A DNA stretch of 64,000 nucleotides, taken from NCBI GenBank assembly GCA_949031345.1, contig CARNVA010000001.1, positions 1 through 64,000 on the forward strand, in the 5' to 3' direction. This DNA comes from an uncultured Eubacteriales bacterium. GTDB taxonomy: Bacteria; Bacillota; Clostridia; Christensenellales; UBA1242. The translations under genes were made by a program, and so were the position numbers. Within the stretch, counting starts at the first letter, position 1, and every line of letters begins with the position of its first letter. Positions 1 to 9,748 of this stretch are shown in pieces. The notes beneath the pieces are model-generated. The model was not told the DNA's origin and did not search any database. It was given only the letters and a program-made list of their open reading frames with translations.

Positions 1-1037
1 GGCTGTCAAATCCAAAAATCAGCAGAGATATACTTGCAGATGTCTCACGACAGGCAAGAGAGAATGGTCTAGAGATTGGACTTAAAGATGAATGGAAATT
101 GCGAGATATGTTTGAAAAGGGCAGTCAAGATTTCCTGAAAAAGCAAATAGTGTTTAAAAAACTTTCAGTTTTTGGAGTATATTCTGACTTTTTAAAGTGG
201 CTGAAAAAGGATAGCGAGTATATTGAGCTTGCTGATGCGACTTTAGAAAACATAAAACATAAACTTTTTGATTATGAAGACTTGCCAGCTCTTATCTATA
301 TCAAGCAGTGTCTTCTTCCTTGCAAAAAGTTTGACAATATTTGTCATGTAATCATTGATGAAGCGCAAGACCTAGGGCTGTTTCATTATGAAGCTCTTAA
401 AAAACTTTTCAATGGATGTATATTTGACCTTTATGGCGATTTAAACCAAGCGATATATGGTTATAGCTCCATCAAAGATTGGAAGGATGTAGATGAAAAA
501 GTCTTGCAATGTGACAGTCAATATTTTGAGCTTACAAAGAGTTATCGTACAACAATTGAAATTATGGAAGCGGCAAACTTGGTTGGAAACAGCATAACCT
601 TAGTCAAAGGTCAGCCGGTGATAAGGCATGGCGAAAAGGTTGAAGTTTTTGAATATTCAAAAGATGACTATGAAAAGCTCTTGGTGGAGGCTGTGAAGGC
701 TTCTAAGGAAAAATTCAGCGTGGTTGCAATACTTTGCATGAATAATAAGGAATGCGAAAGTGTGCAAAAATTGCTTGAAAGAAATGACATTGAAAGCACT
801 GTATTGAAAGATGATTCAAAGATAACAGGGGTGGTCATTTCAACAGTTTATCAATCGAAAGGTCTTGAATTTGACAGTGTGATATTAAACGACGCGTCAG
901 AAAAACAGTTTGACCAAAAAAGCGAAGTTGAAATGAAACTTTTATATGTGGCTTTGACAAGAGCAATGCATGAGCTGAAAATACTTTCAAAAGGCAAGGT
1001 GGTTTCAGTTTTGCAGTCCTTGAAAGATAATGTTTAA
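1..1037 (+). CDS. UvrD/Rep-like superfamily 1 helicase, C-terminal part (5' end outside window)
   Basis: The frame is open from the first bases, so the true start lies upstream. Visible SF1 helicase motifs in order are a Walker B-type DEAQD (about 90 residues after the Met at 99), GDLNQAIYG (motif III), SYRTT (motif IV), STVYQSKGLEFDSV (motif V) and LLYVALTRA (motif VI). Walker A must be upstream. Members of this family are ATP-driven 3'-5' DNA translocases used in repair or in defence-type islands; which role applies here cannot be read from the C-terminal part. It ends 17 bases before the radical SAM gene and is probably co-transcribed with it. Confidence 0.85.
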   Translation, partial: LSNPKISRDILADVSRQARENGLEIGLKDEWKLRDMFEKGSQDFLKKQIVFKKLSVFGVYSDFLKWLKKDSEYIELADATLENIKHKLFDYEDLPALIYIKQCLLPCKKFDNICHVIIDEAQDLGLFHYEALKKLFNGCIFDLYGDLNQAIYGYSSIKDWKDVDEKVLQCDSQYFELTKSYRTTIEIMEAANLVGNSITLVKGQPVIRHGEKVEVFEYSKDDYEKLLVEAVKASKEKFSVVAILCMNNKECESVQKLLERNDIESTVLKDDSKITGVVISTVYQSKGLEFDSVILNDASEKQFDQKSEVEMKLLYVALTRAMHELKILSKGKVVSVLQSLKDNV

Positions 1038-1054
1038 AAAGGAAGGGGGAAATT

Positions 1055-2137
1055 ATGAAAAAATATAATATTGGCTGGGGCCTTACCAACGCTTGCAATA
1101 TGAATTGTCAATTTTGTTATAGCAAGGGCACAAGGGTCTCTACAACTGATACCAAGATTGAAGACTGGAAAAATTTTGTCGACAAAAATCATCAATATAT
1201 TGACTCAATCAATTACGGAACGGGAGAAAACTCGATAATTGACAGCTTTTTTGAGTTTATTTGGTATGTACGAAAGAATTATCCAGAAATTAAACAGGCA
1301 CTTACCACAAATGGTTATACTTATGACAGAGTAAGCAAGAATAAAGAGTTTTATGATATTTTTATCAAAAGCATTGATGAAGTGGATGTCTCGCTTGATT
1401 TTTATAAAAAGGAAAGACACAATGAGTTTAGAGGGCAGCCAAATGCTTATGAATGGGCGCTCAACATGCTTCAACTTTTGAAAGATACAAATAAACTAAG
1501 CACAATTGTCTTTGTGGGCTTTGATGAAACTTTAAATGAGGATAATTTAGACGGACTGTTTAAGATTGCAAAGAAATATGATGCAATTTTAAGAATGAAC
1601 ATTTACAGACCTGTAAGCAAGGACAAATCAATCAATGACAGATTTATTTGTTCTTATGAAAAACTCAAAAAAGCACTTGAGTATATAAATAAAAAACATG
1701 AAATAATAAATTTAAGCGATGCTCTGCTTGGAAATATTTTTACAAATTCGACAAATATTAAGGATATGAGTGGAACAAACAGCATAAGAATTTTGCCGAA
1801 TGGAGATATCTGTCCTTCTACATACTTGATTGATGAAAACTATAGAAATAAATACAACATTAAAAACAACATTGACTTAAGCAGGGTGGTGTTTGAAGAT
1901 TTTGAAAGCCCTGCTATTCCAAAAGCGTGTGAGGGCTGCAAATATGCAAAGTCTTGCAAAGGTGGAGTTTTTGATAGGCGAATACTCTGGTATGGCACTT
2001 TTGAAGAAAGAGACCCTTACTGCCCACTTAGACACAATGAACAGTTTCCTGAAGAAAAATTTGCTGTGACTAAGACTGGAAGAATTTCTGTCCATGATGA
2101 TTATCTTCCTACGCTATTTTTTAAAAGCAAGGGTTAG
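1055..2137 (+). CDS. Radical SAM protein with SPASM-like C-terminal cysteines
   Basis: A 360-aa protein preceded by a strong GGAAGGGGG ribosome site. Residues 14-21 hold the CxxxCxxC signature (CNMNCQFC) that binds the [4Fe-4S] cluster and S-adenosylmethionine. A second cysteine group near the C terminus (ICPST, CEGCKYAKSC, YCPL) resembles the auxiliary-cluster SPASM/twitch region of peptide- or small-molecule-modifying radical SAM enzymes. The substrate is unknown. No short precursor peptide is obvious next to it. It is followed after 5 bases by the amidohydrolase gene, so the two probably act in one pathway. Confidence 0.85.
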   Translation: MKKYNIGWGLTNACNMNCQFCYSKGTRVSTTDTKIEDWKNFVDKNHQYIDSINYGTGENSIIDSFFEFIWYVRKNYPEIKQALTTNGYTYDRVSKNKEFYDIFIKSIDEVDVSLDFYKKERHNEFRGQPNAYEWALNMLQLLKDTNKLSTIVFVGFDETLNEDNLDGLFKIAKKYDAILRMNIYRPVSKDKSINDRFICSYEKLKKALEYINKKHEIINLSDALLGNIFTNSTNIKDMSGTNSIRILPNGDICPSTYLIDENYRNKYNIKNNIDLSRVVFEDFESPAIPKACEGCKYAKSCKGGVFDRRILWYGTFEERDPYCPLRHNEQFPEEKFAVTKTGRISVHDDYLPTLFFKSKG

Positions 2138-2142
2138 GATTG

Positions 2143-3294
2143 ATGATTAAAAATTATATAAATGGAAACTATATCGTATTTGAAAATGAAATGCCGATTT
2201 TAATTAAGGGAAGCATGCAGGTGGAAGATGGCATTGTTCGCTCTTTCAACCACGATGATAAGTTTTATGACCAAATAATTGATATGGGGCAAAAGCTTAT
2301 CACTCCAGTATTTTGCAATTTACATCTTCACTTAGGCGAAAAATTCTTTAGGTCGAAAGCAAAGCTGCCGCTATTAAAATATCTTGAATGGACGGAGCGG
2401 TTAAACAAAGAATTATTGGAGGATAAAGAGAAGCTTAGGCTGCTTTCAGCCAAAGAGACTATTGAAGAAAATATAGGCTTTGGTAATTATATCTTAAGCA
2501 CCTTAAGAGGAAATGATATTTTGGATGGTTATGATGTAAAAGCTTATGCCGGCTTTCCAATTATGAAAAGCGAAAAGTTGCAAAAGTTTTATTTATCTGG
2601 AATGGAGGGCTATAAGGCTTATTGTCAAGATTGTCGCGAGAAGGGAATTGTGCCTGGGGTGTTTTTGCATTCTCTTTATTATACAGATGAAAATTGCCTT
2701 GAGTTTGCTGCAAAGTGTCATGCTTATTCAAACAGTTTCTTGGCTGTTCATGTGGGAGAGGATTAAGAAACAGAGGCTCGCGCCTTTGACAACTTTGGAA
2801 AGTCAAGTTTGCAAACTTTGGAAGAATATGGGCTTTTGAATGATAAGACGGCACTTATTCATTGTTGTGAATATAAAAATGAAGAGCTTGAAAAAATTGC
2901 AAGTTATGGTTGTACCGTTGTTGTTTGCCCATTTTCAAATATCAATTTGTTGCAAAAACCTTTCAATCCAATATTGCTTCAAAAATATAATATCAATTGG
3001 TGCACGGCAACTGACGGGCTTGGAAGCGGCGAGACGGCAAACCTTTTAAGTCAAGCAAAACTTTTGGGACAGCTTTATCAAGATGTTTCTGTTGAAGAAT
3101 TATTTAAATCAATCACTCTTTATCCTTGCAAGTTTTTAGATTGTGAAAATATACTTTTGGGGGAAGGAAAGGTTGCAAACTTTAATGTGTTTGATGTGCC
3201 TTTGCAGACAGAGTTGAATGATTATTTAAATTTTCTTATTTACAATGAAAGCAAGGTGTGTTATACTGAAATTGAAAGAGGGACTTTATTATGA
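2143..3294 (+). pseudogene. Amidohydrolase (ATZ/TRZ-like), interrupted by in-frame TAA
   Basis: One reading frame, 383 codon positions, carries all the metal-binding motifs of a chlorohydrolase/deaminase-type amidohydrolase: HLH at residues 61-63, AVHVGED, ALIHC and TDGLGSGE. A TAA at 2764-2766 (codon 208), directly after HVGED, splits it. The two halves are in the same frame with no shift, so a single nonsense change (for example from GAA) explains it. The intact protein would hydrolyse a C-N bond of a ring or amine. The start ATG at 2143 was chosen over the TTG at 2140. It overlaps the next gene by ATGA. It could be a true pseudogene, a sequencing error or a split protein. Confidence 0.75.
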
Positions 3295-4019
3295 AAATAA
3301 TTGTTGGATGCCGCCATGGCGAAGCTTACAAAAATTTGAAAGATATCTATGGTGGAGAAGGCAGCGGACTGACGCCTAAAGGAAAAGAACAAATTTTGGA
3401 AGCTGTGCAACAGATTAAACAGTTGCAAGAAAAGCATGGGCTTCCTGTAAGAATTTATCTATCTTGCCAGAGGGGACAGATTGTTGAGTCTGGTGAAATC
3501 ATCAGACAGCAATTAAATATTGATGAGGTGAGATTACATGAGAAGTATAAACCGATAAGGCTTGGGCTTTTTAATGGAATGTCAAGGCAAGAACAGAAGG
3601 AAAAATTTCCTGATGCACTAGTCATGCACAGCAAGTGGGAGCAAGGCGAAATTGATATCACGCAGTCAGAGAAATTGGTGCCAGGCATGCAAAAAGCGCT
3701 TGACTACTACAATCAAACCAAACAGTTTATCTCAGAGCTTGAAGACAATTGCATTCATGTGCTTATGGGCACAAGGTCAGACTTATCTTGCGTTTTGAAT
3801 GTTTTTAAATCAAATACTCCGCAGGTGTATATGGCTTACAAATATTTTCCTCTTGACTATGCGCAGCTTATCATGCAGGTGTATGATGAAAGCAAGAAGG
3901 AAACAGATGTTTCTCAAGATGTGAAAACTTCTGAAAAAACTGAACAAAATACAAAGGATGAAGCCGAGCATATTGACGCTTTGGACGATTATGAAGATGA
4001 AAATGAATTAGGAGAATAA
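3291..4019 (+). CDS. Histidine phosphatase-fold (phosphoglycerate mutase-like) protein
   Basis: A 242-aa protein whose start overlaps the stop of the amidohydrolase frame (ATGA), indicating translational coupling. The N-terminal RHG motif (GCRHGEAYKN) carries the nucleophilic His of the branch, followed by GLTPKGKEQ. The second conserved histidine, normally in a GH pair late in the domain, is not seen: the corresponding region reads VLMGTRSDLS. Activity may therefore be reduced or changed. The last 45 residues are acidic and low in complexity. Substrate unknown; the neighbours suggest small-molecule phosphate chemistry. Confidence 0.75.
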   Translation: MKIIVGCRHGEAYKNLKDIYGGEGSGLTPKGKEQILEAVQQIKQLQEKHGLPVRIYLSCQRGQIVESGEIIRQQLNIDEVRLHEKYKPIRLGLFNGMSRQEQKEKFPDALVMHSKWEQGEIDITQSEKLVPGMQKALDYYNQTKQFISELEDNCIHVLMGTRSDLSCVLNVFKSNTPQVYMAYKYFPLDYAQLIMQVYDESKKETDVSQDVKTSEKTEQNTKDEAEHIDALDDYEDENELGE

Positions 4020-4020
4020 T

Positions 4021-4356
4021 ATGGAAAATAAAGAATATTTAGGAAAAAAAGTAAAAGTTGAAATGGACAGACCACTTGGCTCAACTCATCCAAAACATGG
4101 TTTTGTTTATCCTGTAAATTATGGTTTTATTCCAAACACTGTTTCAGGAGATGGCGAAGAGCTTGACGCATATGTGCTTGGCGAGCATAAGCCTCTTCAA
4201 GAATTTGAAGGCGTGGTTGTTGCAATCATTCACAGAACAAACGATGATGACGATAAGCTTGTTGTTATGGCTGAAGGCAGAAATTATACGGATGAGCAAA
4301 TCAGAGCTTTGACAGAATTTCAAGAAAAATTCTTTGAGTCAGTAATTATCAGATAA
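4021..4356 (+). CDS. Small inorganic pyrophosphatase-like protein
   Basis: A 111-aa protein starting 2 bases after the preceding stop, with an AGGAG ribosome site inside that gene. It has the family I soluble pyrophosphatase core: HGFVYPVNYGFIPNT and DGEELDAYVLG, whose acidic residues bind metal and pyrophosphate. It is shorter than the typical 170-180 aa enzyme and matches the short form found in some Firmicutes. The likely reaction is hydrolysis of pyrophosphate, or of a related phosphoanhydride made by the operon. A terminator follows 5 bases after the stop. Confidence 0.8.
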   Translation: MENKEYLGKKVKVEMDRPLGSTHPKHGFVYPVNYGFIPNTVSGDGEELDAYVLGEHKPLQEFEGVVVAIIHRTNDDDDKLVVMAEGRNYTDEQIRALTEFQEKFFESVIIR

Positions 4357-4360
4357 GAAG

Positions 4361-4393
4361 AAAAAATCGCAACTGATTTTGCGATTTTTTTTT
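4361..4393 (+). terminator. Intrinsic terminator after the pyrophosphatase gene
   Basis: AAAATCGCAA and TTGCGATTTT form a stem around a short loop, followed by a run of T. It closes the operon that begins with the helicase or the radical SAM gene. Confidence 0.85.
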
Positions 4394-4784
4394 GTTGTTA
4401 ATAAATTTAAAAATATAAAATAAATCAGCATAATAGAGTAGGGACATAATTTTAGTTTTTGTTTTGATGAATGCATAAAAACAGCATGCAAAGGGTAGAG
4501 TTTTTTATTTTTTTAAGACATTTTTATGAAATAATTTATTTTATTTGACTTTATTTCGGGGGAGGGGTAGAATAGGATTGAACAGATAAAAGTCAAAAAA
4601 ATTGAGTTTGTAAACTTTAAATAATTTTGATTTTTATTTGAAGCAAATTTGTTTACGCTTTATCGTATGAAATTTAAAGAATGATAGAATAAAATATATT
4701 TATATTTTATTTTGTAAATTCGACAAATTATGATATAATAGAGATGATGAATGAAATGTTTTTTTTATAATTTAGGAGGAAAAT
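4394..4784. other. AT-rich intergenic region
   Basis: About 390 bases with no supportable reading frame. It holds the promoter of the surface-protein gene at its right end and nothing else recognised. Confidence 0.6.
4712..4739 (+). promoter_or_regulatory. Sigma-A-type promoter of the first surface-protein gene
   Basis: TTGTAA (4712-4717), 16-base spacer, perfect TATAAT (4734-4739). The start codon is at 4785 behind a TTAGGAGG ribosome site. Confidence 0.55.
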
Positions 4785-7745
4785 ATGGAGATTTTCAGAA
4801 AGCTTTCAGTGTATTGTTCGTGTTTTCTGTTTGCTGTCTGTTCTCTTTTAATGGGGCTGTTTTACAGCGGAAAAATTACAAATACCGAAGCTCTTTCTTA
4901 TACTGACAGCTCAAGCTGTGTGAAAGTCAATGAAATATGGGATGGAAATGGATTTTCGGCAAATAATGTAAACAGTCTTTTGAGATATATTTCTGGGAAT
5001 GGAAACGCCAGCATAAAAAATATGAGCACAATTGATTCAATGGCTTCAGATAAAACAAATGCTTCGCAAATAAGGACAAAGACTTATGGAAAAAGTTCCT
5101 CTCAAGATGTTGTTGTCAAGTTTGGCAATCTTGAATGGCAGGTGGTTTATCTTTCAAAAGATAACAATGGAAATTCAATTCTCACACTTTGGCTTGCAAA
5201 TTCTACTCAAAGTGCTTTCAGTGGAAGAAGCACAGCTGAAGGCTCTTATTTTGGCTTCTACAACAGTGGATTTTATTCTTCATGGTCGGCAAATTGGCGT
5301 AAGAATAATTTGACCGCAAAATATCCTGCAAATATGTATGGTGCAAGTTATATTAGGGCAGTCACCCTTAATAATGGTGGGCAGTATTCCACCAGCACGA
5401 CTTCAGCTGTTTCGGCATCACAAAATTCAAATAGTATTTTTGCAAAATTCACAATGCCAAATGTTTCTGGCAGTTTTACAAAATATATCGTAAAACCAAT
5501 AGATGTCAGATGGCAGGAATATGGACAAAATAGAAAAACAATTTTTGGCTCTCAATATTCTGCGCCAAATGAAAATTGGTCGCCAAATATTCCAAATAAT
5601 GGAAGTTATATGGGTGAGTCGTATACCTTTGGGAGTAGCAGTGGAAACTACACAAATTATGCAAACAATGCATTAAATCAAACATGGGCAAGGGATTATA
5701 TCTGGCTGCCAAGCTTGTCAGAAGTTGGATATACAAACTCTGATATTGGAATGTGGAAATTAAGTGAAAATCAGCTTAAGAATTATGATGGACAACAAAT
5801 GTCGAATACTTCTATAAGTGGAAATGTAGGTACTGTGTCAGGCACATTAAGTACTTATTCTTGGCTTAGGTCTGGTGATGCAAGTTCTTATAATTATCAA
5901 GCGGAGGGGATTCATCCTATGGGCCGCGGTATGGTATATGTTTCAGTTGATGCGCTTAATGCAGTGCGTCCAGCGTTTCATCTCAACTTATCTGAGATTG
6001 CAAAGTCTATTCCAGACGAATACACCTTTGTAACAAATTATAACGGCGGCATCTATAGTGGAGCAACCTCATCAAGTTATAGTGGCGTCAAAGCTGGTGG
6101 AAGTTTTACTTTTAATGTTCCAACAAAGACAGGCTATGATTTAATTGGCTGGAAATGCAGTTATAACAACAAAATATACAACACCTCTCCGACAGGGACT
6201 TTGACATTAAATCCTGTTGAAAACTATGGGACAAATGGTGCTACTGTGACCTTTACTGCGCAGTGGGCGGCAAAAAGCTATACTGTTGCAGCAATTGCAA
6301 ATGGTGGAACAATTACAAGCACTAGAAACTGGACGGGCGTTGGACTTGCGGCTATGAGAAATTATAGTTATGGAAGTGTTTATGGTGAGCTTCCTGATGT
6401 GAAGAGAGAGGGCTGCACCTTAAAAGGCTGGTTTGACGCTGCAACCGGCGGCAATCAAATATCAACTACAGTCTCGAATGGATCAAGCAGCTCGACAAAG
6501 GTGCTTATAAGCGCTGAAAATCACATGATTTATGCGCAGTGGGACGAAAAGTCTTACACAATCACTTTTAATGCGAATGAAGGTGTGGGTACAATGAGTG
6601 CGCAATCGGTGAGACATGGCATGAATGTTTATTTAAATCCAAACAAATTTACAAGAAGTGGTTATGTTTTTGCCGGTTGGTCTACGACAGCAGACGGTGA
6701 AGTTGAATACACCGATTTGCAATATACTGCTTTTTATGAAGATTTAACCCTTTATGCCATTTGGGAGTATAGTTTCACAAGTGATGTTGAAGCTCCAGTT
6801 TTGAATAATGGCAAATATGAAATTTCTTCTCCTTCGCATTTGGGGTGGATGGCAAAGCAGTGCGAAACCCAAAGCTTGAGTGGAGACTTTATTCAGACCG
6901 CTTCAATTGACTTGTTTGGAATGCCTTGGACGCCAATAGGCAATGAAAAATATCAATTTAAGGGCAATTATGACGGGCAGGGCTATTCTATTTCAAGCTT
7001 ATATATTACAGGCACAAATGCCTATCAAGGACTTTTTGGATATACAAACGGCTCAAAGCTTTCAAATATCAGAATTGTTTCTGGCAAGATAGTTGGAGGA
7101 AATAGTGTAGGCAGTATTGTAGGCGATGCAAATGCTACAATTTTGACAAATTGCGTAAACCATATTGACATTGAAGGAAATTATGCGGTAGGTGGCCTTG
7201 TTGGATATTCAGGCACGGTAACAACCAACCTTTGCTATAACTATGGCAATGTGATCGGAAAAAGCTCGGTTGGTGGCATTATTGGAAGATGCACTGGCGA
7301 CTACTTCGCTTCAAACATTCTTGTAAAGTCTAGTATTTCAGGTGATTTCGAGGTGGGTGGGCTTATTGGCAGTTGCATGACAAAAGTGCATTTGAATAAT
7401 TATTATTTTAATGGAACGCTTAAGTCTGCAATGTCTAATTTTGGCGTGGTTGCCGGTTATCTCTATTATGGCTCTTCAAACCCAGACTTTGAAAATTGTT
7501 ATATCAGAATGACTTTATTTGGAAATGTCAACGCGCTGGGATATGGAAGCATAGGCGTAGGAAAATTGAAAAATAGTGTTTTTGAAATTGGCAGAAACAA
7601 GTTTTGCTATGGAGATGATTTTTCAAACTGGATAATTACAAAAGACGGCCTCACGCTTCCAAAAGAGCTTGCTTGGATTGGTGGCGTTGGTGACCAGCTA
7701 AGCTTGGAAAAATTGCAAGAGCTTGGATATTGGAAGGTAAGCTGA
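4785..7745 (+). CDS. Secreted multi-domain surface protein (lectin-like, InlB repeats, GLUG repeats)
   Basis: A 986-aa protein with an N-terminal signal peptide (basic start, hydrophobic residues 8-30). Residues about 75-400 form a module ending in SWLRSGD...AVRPAFHLNL, typical of C-type-lectin/formylglycine-enzyme-like folds in clostridial surface proteins. Three InlB B-type (Flg_new) repeats follow at about 411, 495 and 588, each with a GY...GW...AxW pattern. From about 672 come GLUG-type repeats (GGLVGYSG, GGIIGRC, GGLIGSC). No LPXTG or membrane anchor is seen. Probable role is adhesion or ligand binding outside the cell. It is paralogous to the next gene along its whole length. Confidence 0.8.
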   Translation: MEIFRKLSVYCSCFLFAVCSLLMGLFYSGKITNTEALSYTDSSSCVKVNEIWDGNGFSANNVNSLLRYISGNGNASIKNMSTIDSMASDKTNASQIRTKTYGKSSSQDVVVKFGNLEWQVVYLSKDNNGNSILTLWLANSTQSAFSGRSTAEGSYFGFYNSGFYSSWSANWRKNNLTAKYPANMYGASYIRAVTLNNGGQYSTSTTSAVSASQNSNSIFAKFTMPNVSGSFTKYIVKPIDVRWQEYGQNRKTIFGSQYSAPNENWSPNIPNNGSYMGESYTFGSSSGNYTNYANNALNQTWARDYIWLPSLSEVGYTNSDIGMWKLSENQLKNYDGQQMSNTSISGNVGTVSGTLSTYSWLRSGDASSYNYQAEGIHPMGRGMVYVSVDALNAVRPAFHLNLSEIAKSIPDEYTFVTNYNGGIYSGATSSSYSGVKAGGSFTFNVPTKTGYDLIGWKCSYNNKIYNTSPTGTLTLNPVENYGTNGATVTFTAQWAAKSYTVAAIANGGTITSTRNWTGVGLAAMRNYSYGSVYGELPDVKREGCTLKGWFDAATGGNQISTTVSNGSSSSTKVLISAENHMIYAQWDEKSYTITFNANEGVGTMSAQSVRHGMNVYLNPNKFTRSGYVFAGWSTTADGEVEYTDLQYTAFYEDLTLYAIWEYSFTSDVEAPVLNNGKYEISSPSHLGWMAKQCETQSLSGDFIQTASIDLFGMPWTPIGNEKYQFKGNYDGQGYSISSLYITGTNAYQGLFGYTNGSKLSNIRIVSGKIVGGNSVGSIVGDANATILTNCVNHIDIEGNYAVGGLVGYSGTVTTNLCYNYGNVIGKSSVGGIIGRCTGDYFASNILVKSSISGDFEVGGLIGSCMTKVHLNNYYFNGTLKSAMSNFGVVAGYLYYGSSNPDFENCYIRMTLFGNVNALGYGSIGVGKLKNSVFEIGRNKFCYGDDFSNWIITKDGLTLPKELAWIGGVGDQLSLEKLQELGYWKVS

Positions 7746-7815
7746 ATACTTTTAAATCAAGCTGATTTTTAAACTTAAGTTTATTAAAATGCTTTAAGCG
7801 ATAAAAAACTCTTTT

Positions 7816-7847
7816 AAAACAGGTGCAAATTTGTACTTGTTTTTTTA
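7816..7847 (+). terminator. Probable terminator of the first surface-protein gene
   Basis: AAAACAGGT pairs with ACTTGTTTT (one G-U), with inner CAAATTTG, followed by T residues. Confidence 0.6.
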
Positions 7848-8077
7848 TTGAGAAAGTGAAGAAAAAACATAGTATCAAGTCAGTTTTTTTAAAAAAATTT
7901 TAATTGAAATAAAGCAAAAAATTTATCCAAAAATTTTTTAAAAAATACAAATTAAAAACTTGGGGCTTACTTATCTTGGCTTTCTTTTTAAAAAGAAACA
8001 AATATTTCAAAATTGTCTTTGATAGGGTGAAATTTTCATTTTTTTTGTAAAAAGTTTGTACTGAATGCCGTAAATGC

Positions 8078-8106
8078 TTGCATTTTGTAAAAATGTTTTT
8101 TACAAT
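8078..8106 (+). promoter_or_regulatory. Sigma-A-type promoter of the second surface-protein gene
   Basis: TTGCAT (8078-8083), 17-base spacer, TACAAT (8101-8106). GGAGAAGG and the ATG at 8143 follow. Confidence 0.55.
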
Positions 8107-9210
8107 TGAATATATGCGAATTTGTGAATATGGAGAAGGTTTATGAAAACTAAAAGAGGAATTTCATTTGTCTTTGCGGCAGTTTTTTCGGCTATAATTT
8201 TGGTGGTCGGAGTGTTTTTAAGCACCACTTTTAAGACTTCCGAAGCGATAACAAATACAGATACCTCAAGCTATGTAAAAGTTGGAGATATTTGGAGTGA
8301 CAGTAAACAGAATTTTGATGAAAACAATTTGAATAAACTCATACAATATGTTTCAGGTGGGGCAAGCAGTGTATATAATATGTCTACAATAAATAGCATG
8401 GCAGCAAGTAAAACAACAGCAGCAACAATAAGGTCAAAAACATATAATAAAACCTCATCACAAGATGTAATAGTCACCTTAGGCGGTCTTGACTGGCAGG
8501 TGGTGTATCTTTCAAAAGATAAAGGTGGAAATTCAATATTGACCTTATGGCTTTCAAACAGCACTCAGAGTGCATTCAGCGGAAGAAGCTCAAAAGAAGG
8601 GGCGTATTATGGTTTTTTAAATGGAGGGCTTTATTCAGACTGGTCAGCGGATTGGGCAACTGATGCCCCTCAATATACATATCCATCAAATATGTATGGC
8701 TCAAGTTATATAAGGGCGGTTACATTAAACAATGGTGGAAGCTATGCTTTGAGTGGTGGAAGTACAACAAGCCCTGCCTCGCAAAACTCAAGCAATGTAT
8801 TTGCAAAGTTTACCATGCCAAGCGTAAGCGGCGGCCTGACAAATCACATAGTCAAGCCTTCACAAGTGCAGTGGCAAGAGTATGGTCAGAATACTAAATC
8901 ATACGGTTGGCCTTATTCAACACCAAATGAAAACTGGTCATCAAGCATCCCAAACAGCGGAACATATTAAGGAGAGACCTATTCATTTAGTAGTAATAAT
9001 GGCGCATCTTACAATTATGCAAATAAATCATTAAATAGTGCCTGGAGCAATGATTTTATATGGCTTCCAAGTATATTTGAAACAGGATACAATACAACTA
9101 ATGACGGAATGTGGCAGACCTCTACAGACCAGCGAAAGAATTATGACGGCTCAACTGTAGCTTCATTAGGTAATGTAGGCTCTACCTCTGGCTCAGCGTT
9201 AGCTTATTCA

Positions 9211-9338
9211 TGGATCCGTTCGGGCTGCGGCTCCAATGCTTACGAAGCTTTCATTCTCTACCCCTCCGGAGCCTCTTTTGGTAGTACCTATGTCTACGTT
9301 TCCCGTGCTGTGCGGCCTGCGCTTCACCTCAATCTAAA
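9211..9338 (+). other. Candidate variable region of a diversity-generating retroelement target
   Basis: The segment encodes WIRSG...AVRPALHLNL, the C-terminal part of the lectin-like module, where such variable regions usually lie. Between the RS and AVR motifs, 27 of 29 codons end in C or T, as expected if adenines of AAC/AAT template codons had been replaced. Codon use on the left is AT-rich and switches exactly at the Trp codon. The matching paralogue segment (5859-5970) lacks this bias. No reverse transcriptase or template repeat lies in this window, so the call rests on codon pattern and fold. Confidence 0.5.
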
Positions 9339-9729
9339 CTCTGCCGTTTCAGCGGCGGTGCCTGAGTATACATTTCGTTTCAACCCAAACAATGGGCAAA
9401 GTGCTTCGTCACAAAGTGGAATTAAGCAAGGGGCTGAGTATTCAGGTTTTCCAAAACCAACTAAAACTGGGTATACGCTGAGCGGTTGGTCTTATGTAAA
9501 AAATGGCAAGACTTACTATTATTATCTTTCACCATCTGGAACATTGACCATTCCAGAAGTGCCTGAGTTTAGCACTACAACGGTTGATTTCAACGCGGTA
9601 TGGCAGGCAAACAGTTATAATATATCCGCCAGTGCAAACGGCGGCACCATATCGTCGACGAGCGGTTGGAGCGGCAGTGGAAGTGTGGCAATAAAGAAGG
9701 TAAGCTATGGCTCCGCATACTCCACATTG

Positions 9730-9748
9730 CCGTCCGTTTCGCGGACGG
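9730..9748. repeat. Perfect GC-rich hairpin inside the surface-protein gene
   Basis: CCGTCCG and CGGACGG flank the loop TTTCG, in the second InlB-type repeat and within a GC-richer patch (about 9590-9800). The paralogue shows no equivalent. Confidence 0.6.

Larger units (their letters stand above)
7746..8142. other. Intergenic region between the two surface-protein paralogues
   Basis: About 400 AT-rich bases holding a terminator near 7816-7847 and a promoter at 8078-8106. No gene is seen in it. Confidence 0.6.

Noticed and set aside
2764..8970. Reassigned TAA codon in this genome, to explain two in-frame stops
   Set aside because: Most other genes in the window end at TAA with tight spacing to the next gene, so TAA is used as stop; the two cases are local.
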